DNA of 64,000 bases from JASLBX01 sp036374175 (GTDB lineage: Bacteria > Actinomycetota > Actinomycetes > Jiangellales > Jiangellaceae): positions 1 through 64,000 of the forward strand of contig DASUUH010000100.1 in assembly GCA_036374175.1 (NCBI GenBank), in the 5' to 3' direction. This document shows positions 8,363 through 16,539 of the stretch, piece after piece (the first letter of the stretch is position 1; every line of letters starts with the position of its first letter). The notes under the pieces are model-generated. The model was not told the DNA's origin and ran no database searches. It worked only from the letters and a program-made list of their open reading frames with translations. The position numbers were made by a program, and so were the translations under genes.

Positions 8363-9028
8363 GTGCCTTCCGAGCGTCCGGACCGAGGGCATGACCCGGC
8401 CGGGGAACCGACCGAGCCCGACCGCGGGGTGGCCGAACCGGATCTGCAACGGTTCACCAGTAAGCCCTTCGACCATGACCGGGTCGAAAAGGCGGTGTAC
8501 GAGCTGCTGATCGCCATCGGCGACGATCCCGAACGCGACGGCTTGCGCGACACCCCTGCCCGGGTAGCCCGGGCCTACGAGGAGATGTTCCGGGGTCTGC
8601 ATCAGGATCCAGCCGAGGTGCTGACCACGACCTTCGAACTTGGCCACGATGAGATGGTGTTGGTCAAGGACATCGAGCTGGCCTCGAGCTGCGAGCACCA
8701 CCTGGTGCCGTTCTACGGTTATGCGCACGTGGGTTACATTCCGGGGGAGGACGGCCGGATCACTGGGCTCTCCAAGCTGGCTCGACTCGTCGACGTGTAC
8801 GCCAAGCGCCCGCAGGTGCAGGAGCGGCTCACCACGCAGATCGCCGACTCGCTGATGCGTCTGCTCGAGCCGCGTGGCGTCATCGTGGTGATCGAGGCCG
8901 AGCACCTGTGCATGACGATGCGAGGGGTGCGCAAACCCGGTGCCAAGACCGTGACTAGTGCGGTGCGTGGGCAACTGCGGGCATCGGCCACCCGGGCTGA
9001 GGCGATGAGCCTCATCCTCGGCCGCTGA
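8363..9028 (+). CDS. folE: GTP cyclohydrolase I
   Basis: First step of tetrahydrofolate synthesis: GTP to 7,8-dihydroneopterin triphosphate, in the cytosol. The zinc and active-site residues are seen in SSCEHHLVPF and in AEHLCMTMRGV (Cys and His ligands). The length is 221 residues from the GTG at 8363. The first 35 residues are polar and poorly conserved, as is common in actinobacteria. The start is placed by the leaderless -10 box; the longer in-frame reading would overlap ftsH by 125 bp and is rejected. It opens the folate cluster folE-folP-folB-folK. Confidence 0.96.
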   Translation: MPSERPDRGHDPAGEPTEPDRGVAEPDLQRFTSKPFDHDRVEKAVYELLIAIGDDPERDGLRDTPARVARAYEEMFRGLHQDPAEVLTTTFELGHDEMVLVKDIELASSCEHHLVPFYGYAHVGYIPGEDGRITGLSKLARLVDVYAKRPQVQERLTTQIADSLMRLLEPRGVIVVIEAEHLCMTMRGVRKPGAKTVTSAVRGQLRASATRAEAMSLILGR

Positions 9029-9145
9029 GCCGATTTGGACGCTGTGCAAAGCGGTCATAACGTGGCTTACCGGGCCGCTGGATGTGACCCGTCGGGTGCC
9101 GTTGTCGACTCCGCGAGTCGCCAAGATTGACGTCCGTCGCCCGCG

Positions 9146-9151
9146 TAGGCT
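9146..9151 (+). promoter_or_regulatory. -10 box TAGGCT of folP, leaderless
   Basis: Ends 7 nt before the GTG at 9159. A small hairpin (CGACTC/GAGTCG, 9106-9120) lies just upstream. Confidence 0.55.
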
Positions 9152-9158
9152 GAGCTGA

Positions 9159-10073
9159 GTGACGGGTGTCCAGCGCGCGATCGGCCGTCCCGCGGCATAC
9201 GTGGACGGCCTACCGCAGCCGGACCGCTGTCTGGTCATGGGTGTTGTGAATGTGACTCCCGACTCCTTCTCCGACGGTGGACGCTGGTTCGAGCCGGCTG
9301 ATGCGATCAACCACGGTTTCCGCCTTGCTGCTCAGGGAGCCGACCTGGTCGACGTCGGCGGTGAGTCGACCCGCCCCGGTGCCGACCGGCCGCCCGTCAC
9401 CGAGGAAGTACGCAGGGTGATGCCGGTAGTCCGCGAACTCGCAGCCGCCGGCGTGCCGGTTTCGATAGATACGATGCGGGCCACCGTTGCCGAGCAGGCG
9501 ATCGAGCTAGGAGTGCGGCTGGTCAATGATGTGTCGGGCGGCCGAGCCGATCCCGACATGCTCCGGGTGGTGGCTGAATCAGGCCTGCCGGTGATCTTGA
9601 TGCACTGGCGGGGACACTCGGCTGACATGCAAAGCCAGGCCAGCTACTCCGACGTGACGGCGGAGGTGCTGGCCGAACTCAGACCACAGATCGACGCGGC
9701 GGCCGCGGCCGGAATTCGGGAGGATCAGATCATCATCGACCCCGGCCTTGGCTTCGCCAAAACCGGTGAGCACAACTGGACTCTGTTGTACCAGCTGGAC
9801 CGGCTGCTCGAGCTTGGCTTTCCGGTGCTGGTGGCGGCGTCGCGCAAACGCTTCCTCGGAACGTTGCTGGCCGATCCGGCGAGCGACCGCGAACGTCCGC
9901 CCGACGGGCGTGATGCCGCCACTGCAGCTATATCAACGCTCGTCGCCCTGGCCGGTGCCTGGTGCGTCCGGGTGCACGACGTGCCGGGGTCGTTGGATGC
10001 GGTGAAGGTCGCCAGGCGGTGGAGCGACGAGGCGCCGAGCGAGGGACGAGCGAGGGGCCGAGTGCGACCATGA
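9159..10073 (+). CDS. folP: Dihydropteroate synthase
   Basis: Condenses dihydropterin pyrophosphate with p-aminobenzoate to dihydropteroate; the sulfonamide target. TIM-barrel signatures are clear: MGVVNVTPDSFSDGG near the N-terminus, GGESTRPGA, the NDVSGG strand and a late SRKRFLG. The total is 304 residues. The last 16 or so residues, from WSDEAPSEGRA, are not part of the barrel; they come from a 45-bp sequence that is repeated at the start of the next gene. The stop overlaps the next ATG (ATGA), so translation is probably coupled. Confidence 0.96.
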   Translation: MTGVQRAIGRPAAYVDGLPQPDRCLVMGVVNVTPDSFSDGGRWFEPADAINHGFRLAAQGADLVDVGGESTRPGADRPPVTEEVRRVMPVVRELAAAGVPVSIDTMRATVAEQAIELGVRLVNDVSGGRADPDMLRVVAESGLPVILMHWRGHSADMQSQASYSDVTAEVLAELRPQIDAAAAAGIREDQIIIDPGLGFAKTGEHNWTLLYQLDRLLELGFPVLVAASRKRFLGTLLADPASDRERPPDGRDAATAAISTLVALAGAWCVRVHDVPGSLDAVKVARRWSDEAPSEGRARGRVRP

Positions 10074-10120
10074 ACTGGAGCGACGAGGCGCCGAGCGAGG
10101 GACGAGTGAGCGGTCGAGTG
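10020..10120 (+). repeat. 45-bp tandem direct repeat across the folP/SnoaL-like junction
   Basis: Copies at 10020-10064 and 10076-10120 differ at three positions and are offset by 56 bp. The first encodes the FolP tail and the second the N-terminus of the next protein. Both are read in the same frame register and give WSDEAPSEGR. Confidence 0.85.
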
Positions 10121-10522
10121 ACTGATCCGGAGTTGCTGGCGGCGAACTCAGCGTTCTACGAGGCACTCGAGCAAGCCGATCTCGATGCTCTGTCTGAACT
10201 CTGGGTTGCCGGAGACGAAGCGGTCTGCGTGCATCCCGGACTCCCGCCCATCCACGGCGCGAAGGCCGTCATCAGGTCCTGGGCCGCGATCATGGCTAGC
10301 ACGCCGTACCTGCAGTTCGTGCTCACCGACACCCGCGGCGACCGGTTCGGCGACGTCGGCGTGGTGAGTTGCACCGAGAACCTACTGTCGGCTCCGGAAG
10401 GCATGCCCGAGACGATGTTCGCCGGGGGGCGGGCCGTTGCCACCAACGTTTTCCGGCATCTGGACGGCCGGTGGCGGATGTGGGCGCATCACGCATCGGC
10501 GGTTGAGGAGCCGGATCGCTGA
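10070..10522 (+). CDS. SnoaL-like (nuclear transport factor 2 fold) protein
   Basis: A 150-residue cone-fold protein of the NTF2/SnoaL superfamily; its ligand or reaction is unknown. The family pattern shows in LLAANSAFYEALEQAD, the WVAGDEAVCVHPG strand, GAKAVIRSWAAI and the final FRHLDGRWRMWAHH. The ATG at 10070 overlaps the folP stop. An in-frame GTG at 10118 would give a protein starting at the conserved region and may be the ancestral start, because residues 1-16 come from the direct repeat. It lies inside the folate cluster, though no folate role is established. Confidence 0.8.
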   Translation: MNWSDEAPSEGRVSGRVTDPELLAANSAFYEALEQADLDALSELWVAGDEAVCVHPGLPPIHGAKAVIRSWAAIMASTPYLQFVLTDTRGDRFGDVGVVSCTENLLSAPEGMPETMFAGGRAVATNVFRHLDGRWRMWAHHASAVEEPDR

Positions 10523-10578
10523 TCCGCTTGGATGGGGACGTCACGGGACCAGTGGCGCGATTCGCCCGCTGGGGAGGC

Positions 10579-10584
10579 TAGGGT
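10579..10584 (+). promoter_or_regulatory. -10 box TAGGGT of folB, leaderless
   Basis: Ends 6 nt before the GTG at 10591. Confidence 0.55.
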
Positions 10585-10590
10585 CGTGAT

Positions 10591-10953
10591 GTGACTGACC
10601 GCATCACGCTGCGCGGGCTTGCCGCTCGGGGACGGCACGGCTGGTTCCAGGAGGAGCAGGAAACCGGTCAGGAGTTTCGCGCTGACGTCGTGCTCGGCGT
10701 CGACACACGTGCTGCGGCAGCAAGCGACGATCTCGCCGACACTGTCGACTATGGCGTTCTCGCCGAGCGGGTCGTCGGTGTCATCGCGGGGGAGCCGGTC
10801 AAGCTGGTCGAGACTCTCGCCCAGCGCATCGCTGACGTCTGCTTGGCGTTTGCCCACGTCAAGGACGTCGAGGTGACCGTGCACAAACCGGAGGCGCCAG
10901 TGCCGGTGCCGTTCGGTGACGTGACCGTGACGATTCGAAGGGCCCGCACGTGA
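10591..10953 (+). CDS. folB: Dihydroneopterin aldolase
   Basis: Cleaves 7,8-dihydroneopterin to the hydroxymethyl pterin used by FolK. The 120-residue length is normal. Typical positions are ARGRHGWFQEEQETGQEF (catalytic Glu), the DTVDYG motif and VHKPEAPVPVPF (catalytic Lys) at the end. Its GTG is preceded by its own -10 box, and its stop overlaps folK as GTGA. Homologues form octamers. Confidence 0.95.
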   Translation: MTDRITLRGLAARGRHGWFQEEQETGQEFRADVVLGVDTRAAAASDDLADTVDYGVLAERVVGVIAGEPVKLVETLAQRIADVCLAFAHVKDVEVTVHKPEAPVPVPFGDVTVTIRRART

Positions 10954-11519
10954 CCAACTTCCCGAACCCCGCCGTCGTGGACGCCGACACCCTGACAGGC
11001 GACCTTCGCCCCCTCCGCCGCGCCGCGCTAGCCCTGGGCAGCAATCTGGGCGATCGGCTGGAGTACCTGCAAGCCGCGGTCGATGCGCTTACTGACTCCT
11101 CAGAGATCATTCCAGTCGCCGTCTCGTCGGTTTACGAAACCGAACCGGTGGGCGGGCCCGAGGAGCAGCCGCCGTTCCTTAACGCGGTGCTGGTGGTCGA
11201 CACGACGTTGTCTCCGCGCTCACTCATGGAGCGCTGCCAGGCGGCCGAGGATGCATTCGGGCGCACCCGCGAGGTGCCGAAAGGTCCGCGAACGCTTGAC
11301 GTCGACGTCCTCGCGGTGGGCGACAAGACGGTCCAAGACGACGATCTACAGGTGCCACACCCCAGGCTGGCGGAGCGGGCGTTCGTTTTGGTGCCGTGGG
11401 CAGAGGTGGATCCAGAGTTCACGGTGCCAGGAATCGGCCGGGTCGGCGATCTTAGCCATGCCGTATCCAAGGCGGGCGTTAAGCGCCTGGACGACGCCGA
11501 ACTAGAGCTGCCAGCCTGA
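10950..11519 (+). CDS. folK: Hydroxymethyl-dihydropterin pyrophosphokinase
   Basis: Transfers pyrophosphate from ATP to 6-hydroxymethyl-7,8-dihydropterin, producing the FolP substrate. The family signature ALGSNLGDR, the ETEPVGG strand, FLNAV and the GPRTLDVDVL motif with its metal-binding aspartates are all present. It has 189 residues, with about 25 extra at the N-terminus before the kinase core. The start overlaps folB by 4 bp. Confidence 0.95.
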   Translation: MTNFPNPAVVDADTLTGDLRPLRRAALALGSNLGDRLEYLQAAVDALTDSSEIIPVAVSSVYETEPVGGPEEQPPFLNAVLVVDTTLSPRSLMERCQAAEDAFGRTREVPKGPRTLDVDVLAVGDKTVQDDDLQVPHPRLAERAFVLVPWAEVDPEFTVPGIGRVGDLSHAVSKAGVKRLDDAELELPA

Positions 11520-11524
11520 GGCAC

Positions 11525-12001
11525 GTGCGCGCCACAAAGATCAGCACCCTGCTGGGTGTAGGGCTGGCCGGGCTCCCGGCCGGCTGGCTGTTCGGCCGGC
11601 TCGTCAAGGCCTCGACCGGTGCGCTGCCCTCAGTGCCCTGGGTGTTGGTAATTGTCCTGGTGGTCATGGCCGTCCTCCTGCTGCTCGGAGCTCGGGTTGC
11701 ACGCGGATGGATCGACGAGCGGCGCTACGACACACGAGTCGACGCCTTGGTGGTGGCCCGCCTGCTCGCACTGGGCAAAGCCGCATCGGTGTTCGGGGCG
11801 ATCGTCGCCGGTGTCTACTTCGGAATTGCCGGAGTCGCGGTGAACCAGCTGAGTGGCACGGTGGCGCGAGATAGAGCGCTGCTGGCAGTCGCGGTTGCAT
11901 TGGCGAGCATTGCCGTCGCGGTGGCAGGTTTCCGGTTGGAGCTGGCCTGCAGGGTTCCACCTGACGAGTCGGACGACACCGGCCAACCCGGCAGCGACTG
12001 A
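11525..12001 (+). CDS. DUF3180 membrane protein
   Basis: Small actinobacterial membrane protein (158 residues) with four predicted hydrophobic segments, at about 8-25, 38-56, 80-100 and 112-135. It corresponds in position to the DUF3180 gene that follows folK in mycobacteria. Function is unknown. The GTG at 11525 is 5 nt after the folK stop, so it is probably in the folK transcript. Confidence 0.82.
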   Translation: MRATKISTLLGVGLAGLPAGWLFGRLVKASTGALPSVPWVLVIVLVVMAVLLLLGARVARGWIDERRYDTRVDALVVARLLALGKAASVFGAIVAGVYFGIAGVAVNQLSGTVARDRALLAVAVALASIAVAVAGFRLELACRVPPDESDDTGQPGSD

Positions 12002-12093
12002 GCACGCCGACGCTCGCCGGCTGCGAAAACTGGTGCCGGCTCCTCGGCGTGTAGCGGCATGAGACCATCCGCATCCCGGTACGGTTCATGGCC

Positions 12094-12678
12094 ATGAGAA
12101 GCGTGCGTCGTCGCGGAAGGCTGGGTCCCGTTCGCTTCGCGGCCAAGCTTGCGCCGGTTCTGGCTTTTTCGGCGGTCGCAGTCGCCTTCGTGCTGGAGGG
12201 ACGGTGGCCGGTTGCGGCCGCCGCGGTTGCGGCTGCGTTGACCACGGCGGTCTCTGTGCTGGTGTTCCGCGTCGATCGGCGACGCCGCGCGGACGTCGCA
12301 GCCGCCCGGGCTCGGGTCGCCGCCGACTACGCCGCTGAGCATGCCCGATATGCGGGCGAACATCGTGCGTTCACCGAACACTTGGTCGCGCTCCTCGACG
12401 CCGCATCCAGCCGGATCGGGCTGTTGCGGCACCGGGTCGACTGGCTCGAGGGCGAGCTGGCGTCGGCCAAGGCCGCCCAGGAGCGCGCAGCCGAAAAGCC
12501 GGGTAACGAGCTGGTCCGGTTGGCCGACAACGCCGAGTGGGCCGAGCTGTGGCCTGACCTCGCGGAGGCGCCGACGGTGGTCGACCTGATCGCGTGGGAC
12601 TCTCGGAACGACGACGATCTCCTGATCCCGCACAGCGACCGTACCGAGGACGACCCGGGCCAGCGCCGTACCGCCTAA
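12094..12678 (+). CDS. Membrane protein with a cytoplasmic coiled coil
   Basis: A 194-residue protein: two N-terminal hydrophobic segments (about 14-30 and 35-56) then an Ala/Glu/Arg-rich region (65-150) that looks helical and possibly coiled. The tail is acidic. Position, after DUF3180 at the end of the folate cluster, matches an unnamed conserved actinobacterial membrane protein. A TACGGT box at 12080-12085 is 8 nt from the ATG at 12094, which favours it over the ATG at 12088. Function not recognised. Confidence 0.7.
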   Translation: MRSVRRRGRLGPVRFAAKLAPVLAFSAVAVAFVLEGRWPVAAAAVAAALTTAVSVLVFRVDRRRRADVAAARARVAADYAAEHARYAGEHRAFTEHLVALLDAASSRIGLLRHRVDWLEGELASAKAAQERAAEKPGNELVRLADNAEWAELWPDLAEAPTVVDLIAWDSRNDDDLLIPHSDRTEDDPGQRRTA

Positions 12679-12683
12679 TCGGT

Positions 12684-12748
12684 GTTGATCATGGCCTGAT
12701 GCCCCCATCCGGCCGGCTCAAAGGGTGCATCTGCCCATGATCATCGCG
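12684..12748. terminator. Stem-loop between convergent genes
   Basis: An imperfect inverted repeat pairs TTGATCATGG near 12685 with CCCATGATCA near 12734, with further partial pairing inside. It lies between two convergent stops, so it could end transcription both ways. Its arm tips resemble those of the coding palindromes in tilS and hemA. Confidence 0.5.
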
Positions 12749-12759
12749 GGAATGGAGGG

Positions 12760-13914
12760 TCAGGCGTCCTGAACGGTTTCGAGCTCTATGTCGCGGGCGT
12801 CGACCCGCTGGGCGTCTGCTTCGACCGACCGGCGCAGCGCCGCGTGTAGCGTTGATGGCGTCAGGACGCCGCGGTATCGCGAGTTCTTGTCGAGCACGGC
12901 GATCCAGCCGGCGTTCCACTGGAGCATTTCACCAAAGGCGACCTTGAGTGAGTCGTCCAGCTCGACCCACGCCTCCATTCGCCGAGCGTGATCGCGGACC
13001 TTGCCGCCACCGCTGGCCATGTCCCTGCCGATCCAGCCGGCGAGCCCGCCGTCGCCGTCCAGCACGACCGCCCAGCGTGACGTTCCCATGGTTGCCGTGG
13101 CCGAGCGCACATCGTCGTCAAGACGCACCACGGGCGGGTGTTCAAGGTCCTGCTCGGTAACGGCAGTGACCGAGAGCCGCTTGAGCCCGCGGTCCGCGCC
13201 GACGAAGTCGGCCACGAAGGCAGTGGCAGGTGTTCCCAGGATCGCCGCCGGGGTGTCGTACTGCTGGAGCCGGCCACCTTGGGCGAACACTGCCGTCCGG
13301 TCGCCTAGCCGGACAGCCTCCTCGATGTCGTGAGTCACGAACAAGATCGTCTTGCGAACCTCGTCCTGCAGCCTTAGGAACTCGTCTTGTAGCTGGGCTC
13401 GGACAACGGGATCGACGGCGCTGAACGGTTCGTCCATGAGCAGCACGGGAGGGTCGGCGGCGAGGGCGCGGGCGACTCCGACCCGCTGCCGCTGCCCACC
13501 GGAAAGCTCATGCGGGTAACGCGGGCCGTGGACGGCAGGGTCGAGCCCGACCAGGTTCATCAGCTCTACGGCACGTTCCCTGCGCCGAGCCCTGGACCAG
13601 CCGACGAGTTCGGGGACGGTGGAGATGTTCTGCTCGATGGTGCGGTGCGGGAAGAGCCCTACGTTCTGGATGACGTAACCGATGCCGCGGCGCAACTCGA
13701 CTGGGTCGGCATGGGTGACATCCTGCCCGTTGATGTAGATCCGTCCGGATGTCGGCTCGATCAACCGATTGACCATCTTCATGGTCGTCGTCTTGCCGCA
13801 CCCCGAGGGGCCGACGAGCGTGACCAGCTCGCCGCGGTTGACGTCGAGCGTTAGCTCGCGGACCGCCACGGTGCCGTCTGGATACCGCTTGGACACACGG
13901 TCCAGCCGGATCAT
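12760..13914 (-). CDS. Glycine betaine/choline-type ABC transporter ATPase (ProV/OpuCA-like)
   Basis: Energises osmoprotectant import with the permeases and lipoprotein encoded divergently. The 384 residues contain Walker A GPSGCGKTT, a Q-loop in YVIQNVGLFP, the LSGGQRQR signature, Walker B LLMDEP and the switch His in FVTHD. A CBS-like tail follows (about 245-384), where family members sense ionic strength. The ATG at 13914 has GGAG 5 nt upstream; an ATG at 13962 would overlap the divergent permease and is less likely. Split orientation is unusual because this gene normally leads the operon. Confidence 0.92.
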   Translation of the reverse strand: MIRLDRVSKRYPDGTVAVRELTLDVNRGELVTLVGPSGCGKTTTMKMVNRLIEPTSGRIYINGQDVTHADPVELRRGIGYVIQNVGLFPHRTIEQNISTVPELVGWSRARRRERAVELMNLVGLDPAVHGPRYPHELSGGQRQRVGVARALAADPPVLLMDEPFSAVDPVVRAQLQDEFLRLQDEVRKTILFVTHDIEEAVRLGDRTAVFAQGGRLQQYDTPAAILGTPATAFVADFVGADRGLKRLSVTAVTEQDLEHPPVVRLDDDVRSATATMGTSRWAVVLDGDGGLAGWIGRDMASGGGKVRDHARRMEAWVELDDSLKVAFGEMLQWNAGWIAVLDKNSRYRGVLTPSTLHAALRRSVEADAQRVDARDIELETVQDA

Positions 13915-13921
13915 CACGTCT

Positions 13922-13931
13922 CCGGTAACGT
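13922..13931. promoter_or_regulatory. Overlapping divergent -10 boxes of the osmoprotectant transporter
   Basis: On the + strand TAACGT (13926-13931) ends 7 nt before the permease ATG. On the - strand TACCGG (13927-13922) ends 7 nt before the ATPase ATG. The two boxes share two bases, so polymerase could probably occupy only one side at a time. Confidence 0.4.
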
Positions 13932-13938
13932 CCTGGGA

Positions 13939-14655
13939 ATGGCTCTCGGCGCCGACGTTCATGCGGCCACATTCTCGCAGGGCTGCATACAGCGCAACGA
14001 CTGGATCTGTCCCGACTTCGTCTGGCGCAGGTCGAGCCAGATTCTGGACGCACTTCAGGAGCACGTCTACATCACTGTGGTGTCCCTCGTCTTCGGGTTC
14101 ATCGTGGCCTTCGGCCTGGCGCTGGTCGCCCGGCGCCGTCCGCGGCTGCGCGGGCTGGTGTTGGGTGTATCGACCGGCTTGTACACGATCCCATCGCTGG
14201 CACTGTTCTCACTGCTGCTGGTACCGGGGTTCGCACTGTGGGGCGGGCTGTCCAGCACGACAGTGATCATCGGGCTGGTGCTCTACTCGTTGACCATCCT
14301 CGTCCGCGGCATCATGGCTGGGCTGGACGGCGTCCAACCTGATGTCAAGGAATCCGCACTGGGCATGGGGTATGGCAGCGGCCGGCTGCTCAGGCAGGTC
14401 GAGCTGCCATTGGCCCTGCCGACCATCTTCGCGGCGCTCCGGGTTGCCGCGGTGTCGACGGTCGCGTTGACGACGGTGGGCGTGATCGTGGGCCACGGTG
14501 GGCTGGGTGAGCTGATCTTTCAGGGATTCCGCAGCAACTTCCGACCCCAGGTGCTGACCGCGTCGGTCTTATGTGTCGTCCTCGCCGTTCTGGCCGACCT
14601 GGTCCTGGTCGGGGTCGAGCGGCTGATGACGCCGTGGCGGAGAGTGAGGGTCTAG
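13939..14655 (+). CDS. Osmoprotectant ABC transporter permease 1 (ProW/OpuCB-like)
   Basis: Inner-membrane channel subunit of 238 residues. About 35 N-terminal residues precede the first of five or six hydrophobic helices. The coupling EAA loop is readable as VKESALGMGYGSGRLLRQVELPLA-like sequence at about 134-157, with the conserved G. The ATG at 13939 lies 24 bp from the divergent ATPase start. The downstream permease starts right after its stop (TAG then GTG). Confidence 0.9.
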   Translation: MALGADVHAATFSQGCIQRNDWICPDFVWRRSSQILDALQEHVYITVVSLVFGFIVAFGLALVARRRPRLRGLVLGVSTGLYTIPSLALFSLLLVPGFALWGGLSSTTVIIGLVLYSLTILVRGIMAGLDGVQPDVKESALGMGYGSGRLLRQVELPLALPTIFAALRVAAVSTVALTTVGVIVGHGGLGELIFQGFRSNFRPQVLTASVLCVVLAVLADLVLVGVERLMTPWRRVRV

Positions 14656-15372
14656 GTGGACTTGCTGCTCGACGCATTTCGCTGGCTGGCCGACGGTGCC
14701 AACTGGCAAGGGCCGGCCGGCGTTCCCGCGCGGCTGGGCGAGCACCTGTGGTTGACAGTGGCGTCGATGGCCATTGCAGGCGTCCTCGCAATCCCGATCG
14801 GGCTGTGGCTCGGGCATCTCGGCCGCGGTGGCACGCTTGCCATCAATATCAGCAACGTCGGTCGGGCTATACCCACGCTGGCGATCCTGGTGTTGCTCGT
14901 CCTCAGCCCGATCGGCCTGTCGATCTGGTCGACGATCATCGCGCTGGTCCTGTTCGCCGTGCCGCCGGTGCTGACCAATACCTACGTCGGCATGCGAGAG
15001 GTCGATCGGGATGCGGTGGAGGCGGCCCGCGGGATGGGCATGACTGGCGGCCAGCTGCTGCGGAAGGTGGAGCTGCCGCTGGCGATGCCATTGATCATGA
15101 ACGGGTTAAGGCTGGCCACGGTGCAGGTCGTTGCGACGGCGACCATCGCGGCCCTGATCGCAGGTCCGGGGCTGGGCCGCATCATCACGGCCGGGTTCGG
15201 CCGACGCGACCTTCCGCAGATGGTCGCTGGGGCGATCCTGGTGGCCGTGCTGGCTCTGATCGTCGAAGGTCTGATGGAACTTCTGCAGCGCCGGGTCGAC
15301 CCGATGCGGGGCGCACGTGCGCCGTCCCGGCTTCGAGAAGACGAACACGTGGTTTCCGTAATTCAAGCGTGA
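14656..15372 (+). CDS. Osmoprotectant ABC transporter permease 2
   Basis: Second membrane subunit, also 238 residues and paralogous to the first. The EAA loop reads VEAARGMGMTGGQLLRKVEL, followed by the usual GLRLATVQ helix. The GTG at 14656 abuts the preceding stop with no gap, so the two permeases should be made in equal amounts and form a heterodimer. About 20 polar residues extend beyond the last helix. Confidence 0.9.
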   Translation: MDLLLDAFRWLADGANWQGPAGVPARLGEHLWLTVASMAIAGVLAIPIGLWLGHLGRGGTLAINISNVGRAIPTLAILVLLVLSPIGLSIWSTIIALVLFAVPPVLTNTYVGMREVDRDAVEAARGMGMTGGQLLRKVELPLAMPLIMNGLRLATVQVVATATIAALIAGPGLGRIITAGFGRRDLPQMVAGAILVAVLALIVEGLMELLQRRVDPMRGARAPSRLREDEHVVSVIQA

Positions 15373-15402
15373 TCGGCGTAACGGAAAGCTTTGTCGGCGC
15401 GA

Positions 15403-15479
15403 CGTAGTTAACTACGGGTGGATGCGGGCGGCACGCCGTGGCGCCCGCCGGACACGCGTGGTGGCACCCGGCCACCACG
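15403..15479 (+). promoter_or_regulatory. Palindrome and two hairpins between permease 2 and the binding protein
   Basis: A perfect 14-bp palindrome CGTAGTTAACTACG is at 15403-15416. Two hairpins follow: GCGGGCG/CGCCCGC (15424-15448) and CGTGGTGG/CCACCACG (15457-15479). The palindrome could be an operator for separate control of the binding protein; the hairpins could end or stabilise mRNA. Confidence 0.5.
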
Positions 15480-15520
15480 GGACACAGAAGGCGGACGCTA
15501 GAAGGGCGGTTTCGCAGGTC

Positions 15521-16504
15521 ATGTACAGACGACGCATTCTTGCCATCGGAGGCGCGGCGGTCGGGCTGGCTTTGGCCCTGTCGGGTTGCGGAGACGATGA
15601 CGCAAACACCGAGGGCACCGATGGTACCGAGGGTGCTGAGAGCACAGAGGGCGCCGCAACCGGCGCGGGTTCACTCACCGTGGGCGGTGCCAACTTCACC
15701 GAGATGAACATCATGCAGGAGATGTACCGCCTCCTGCTTGAGGATGCCGGCTTCACGGTCGACATCCAGACGGCCGATAACCGTGAGATCTACGCCCAGG
15801 CGCTCGAAGCCGGCGAGATCGACGTGGTACCGGAGTATGCCGCCACGATGGCCGAGTTCCTGAACACGGTCGTCAACGGCCCGGACGCGCCGTCGGAGTC
15901 GCCGATTGCCACGAACGATGCGGCTGAGACGGTCGACGCGATGCGCCCGTTGGCCGAGCAGCGTGGGTTGCTCGTCCTCGAGCCGGCTGAGGCGGCCGAT
16001 CAGAACGGATTCGCCGTAACGCAGGAGCTCGCCGACGCCAACGGCCTGTCGACTCTCTCCGACCTGGGCGCGTTGGGTGAGCCGATCGTTTTGGCGGCGA
16101 CGGAGGAATGCCCCGACCGGCCGTTCTGCCAGCCAGGCCTTGAGCAGACGTACGGCTTGGAGATCACCGAGGTGCTGCCGCTCGGCTTCAGCAGTCCGCA
16201 GACCAAGGAGGCGGTCGCCAATGGCGACGCCAACCTCGGTCTGGTGGCGACGACCGACGGCACTCTCCAGGACCTCGGACTCGTTCTGCTCGATGACGAC
16301 AAAGGGCTGCAGCAGGCCGACAACCTGGTGCCGGTCGTCAACGCCGATTCCGCCGGCGACGAGGCGGTCGCCAATGCGCTCAACCAGCTGTCCAGTGTGC
16401 TGACCACCGAAGACCTGGCCGAGCTCAACGCACGGGTTGACCGTGACCGTGAGCTGGCCGAAGACGTGGCCCGCGACTACCTAGAGCAGCAGGGCCTGCT
16501 CTGA
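15521..16504 (+). CDS. Osmoprotectant ABC transporter substrate-binding lipoprotein (ProX/OpuCC-like)
   Basis: Exported binding protein of 327 residues. A lipoprotein signal ends in LSGC with the lipid-bearing Cys at about residue 22, then a flexible Glu/Gly/Thr-rich linker. The mature part opens with VGGANFTEMNIMQEMY, the type II OpuAC-fold start seen in glycine betaine/choline/carnitine receptors. The ATG at 15521 is chosen because the signal peptide begins there; upstream in-frame residues are Arg-rich and not signal-like. The 148-bp gap after permease 2 carries a palindrome and hairpins, so it may be more strongly expressed than the permeases. Confidence 0.92.
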   Translation: MYRRRILAIGGAAVGLALALSGCGDDDANTEGTDGTEGAESTEGAATGAGSLTVGGANFTEMNIMQEMYRLLLEDAGFTVDIQTADNREIYAQALEAGEIDVVPEYAATMAEFLNTVVNGPDAPSESPIATNDAAETVDAMRPLAEQRGLLVLEPAEAADQNGFAVTQELADANGLSTLSDLGALGEPIVLAATEECPDRPFCQPGLEQTYGLEITEVLPLGFSSPQTKEAVANGDANLGLVATTDGTLQDLGLVLLDDDKGLQQADNLVPVVNADSAGDEAVANALNQLSSVLTTEDLAELNARVDRDRELAEDVARDYLEQQGLL

Positions 16505-16539
16505 GCGGTCCCGACAGCGTCCTGGCGACGTCACTCGCC

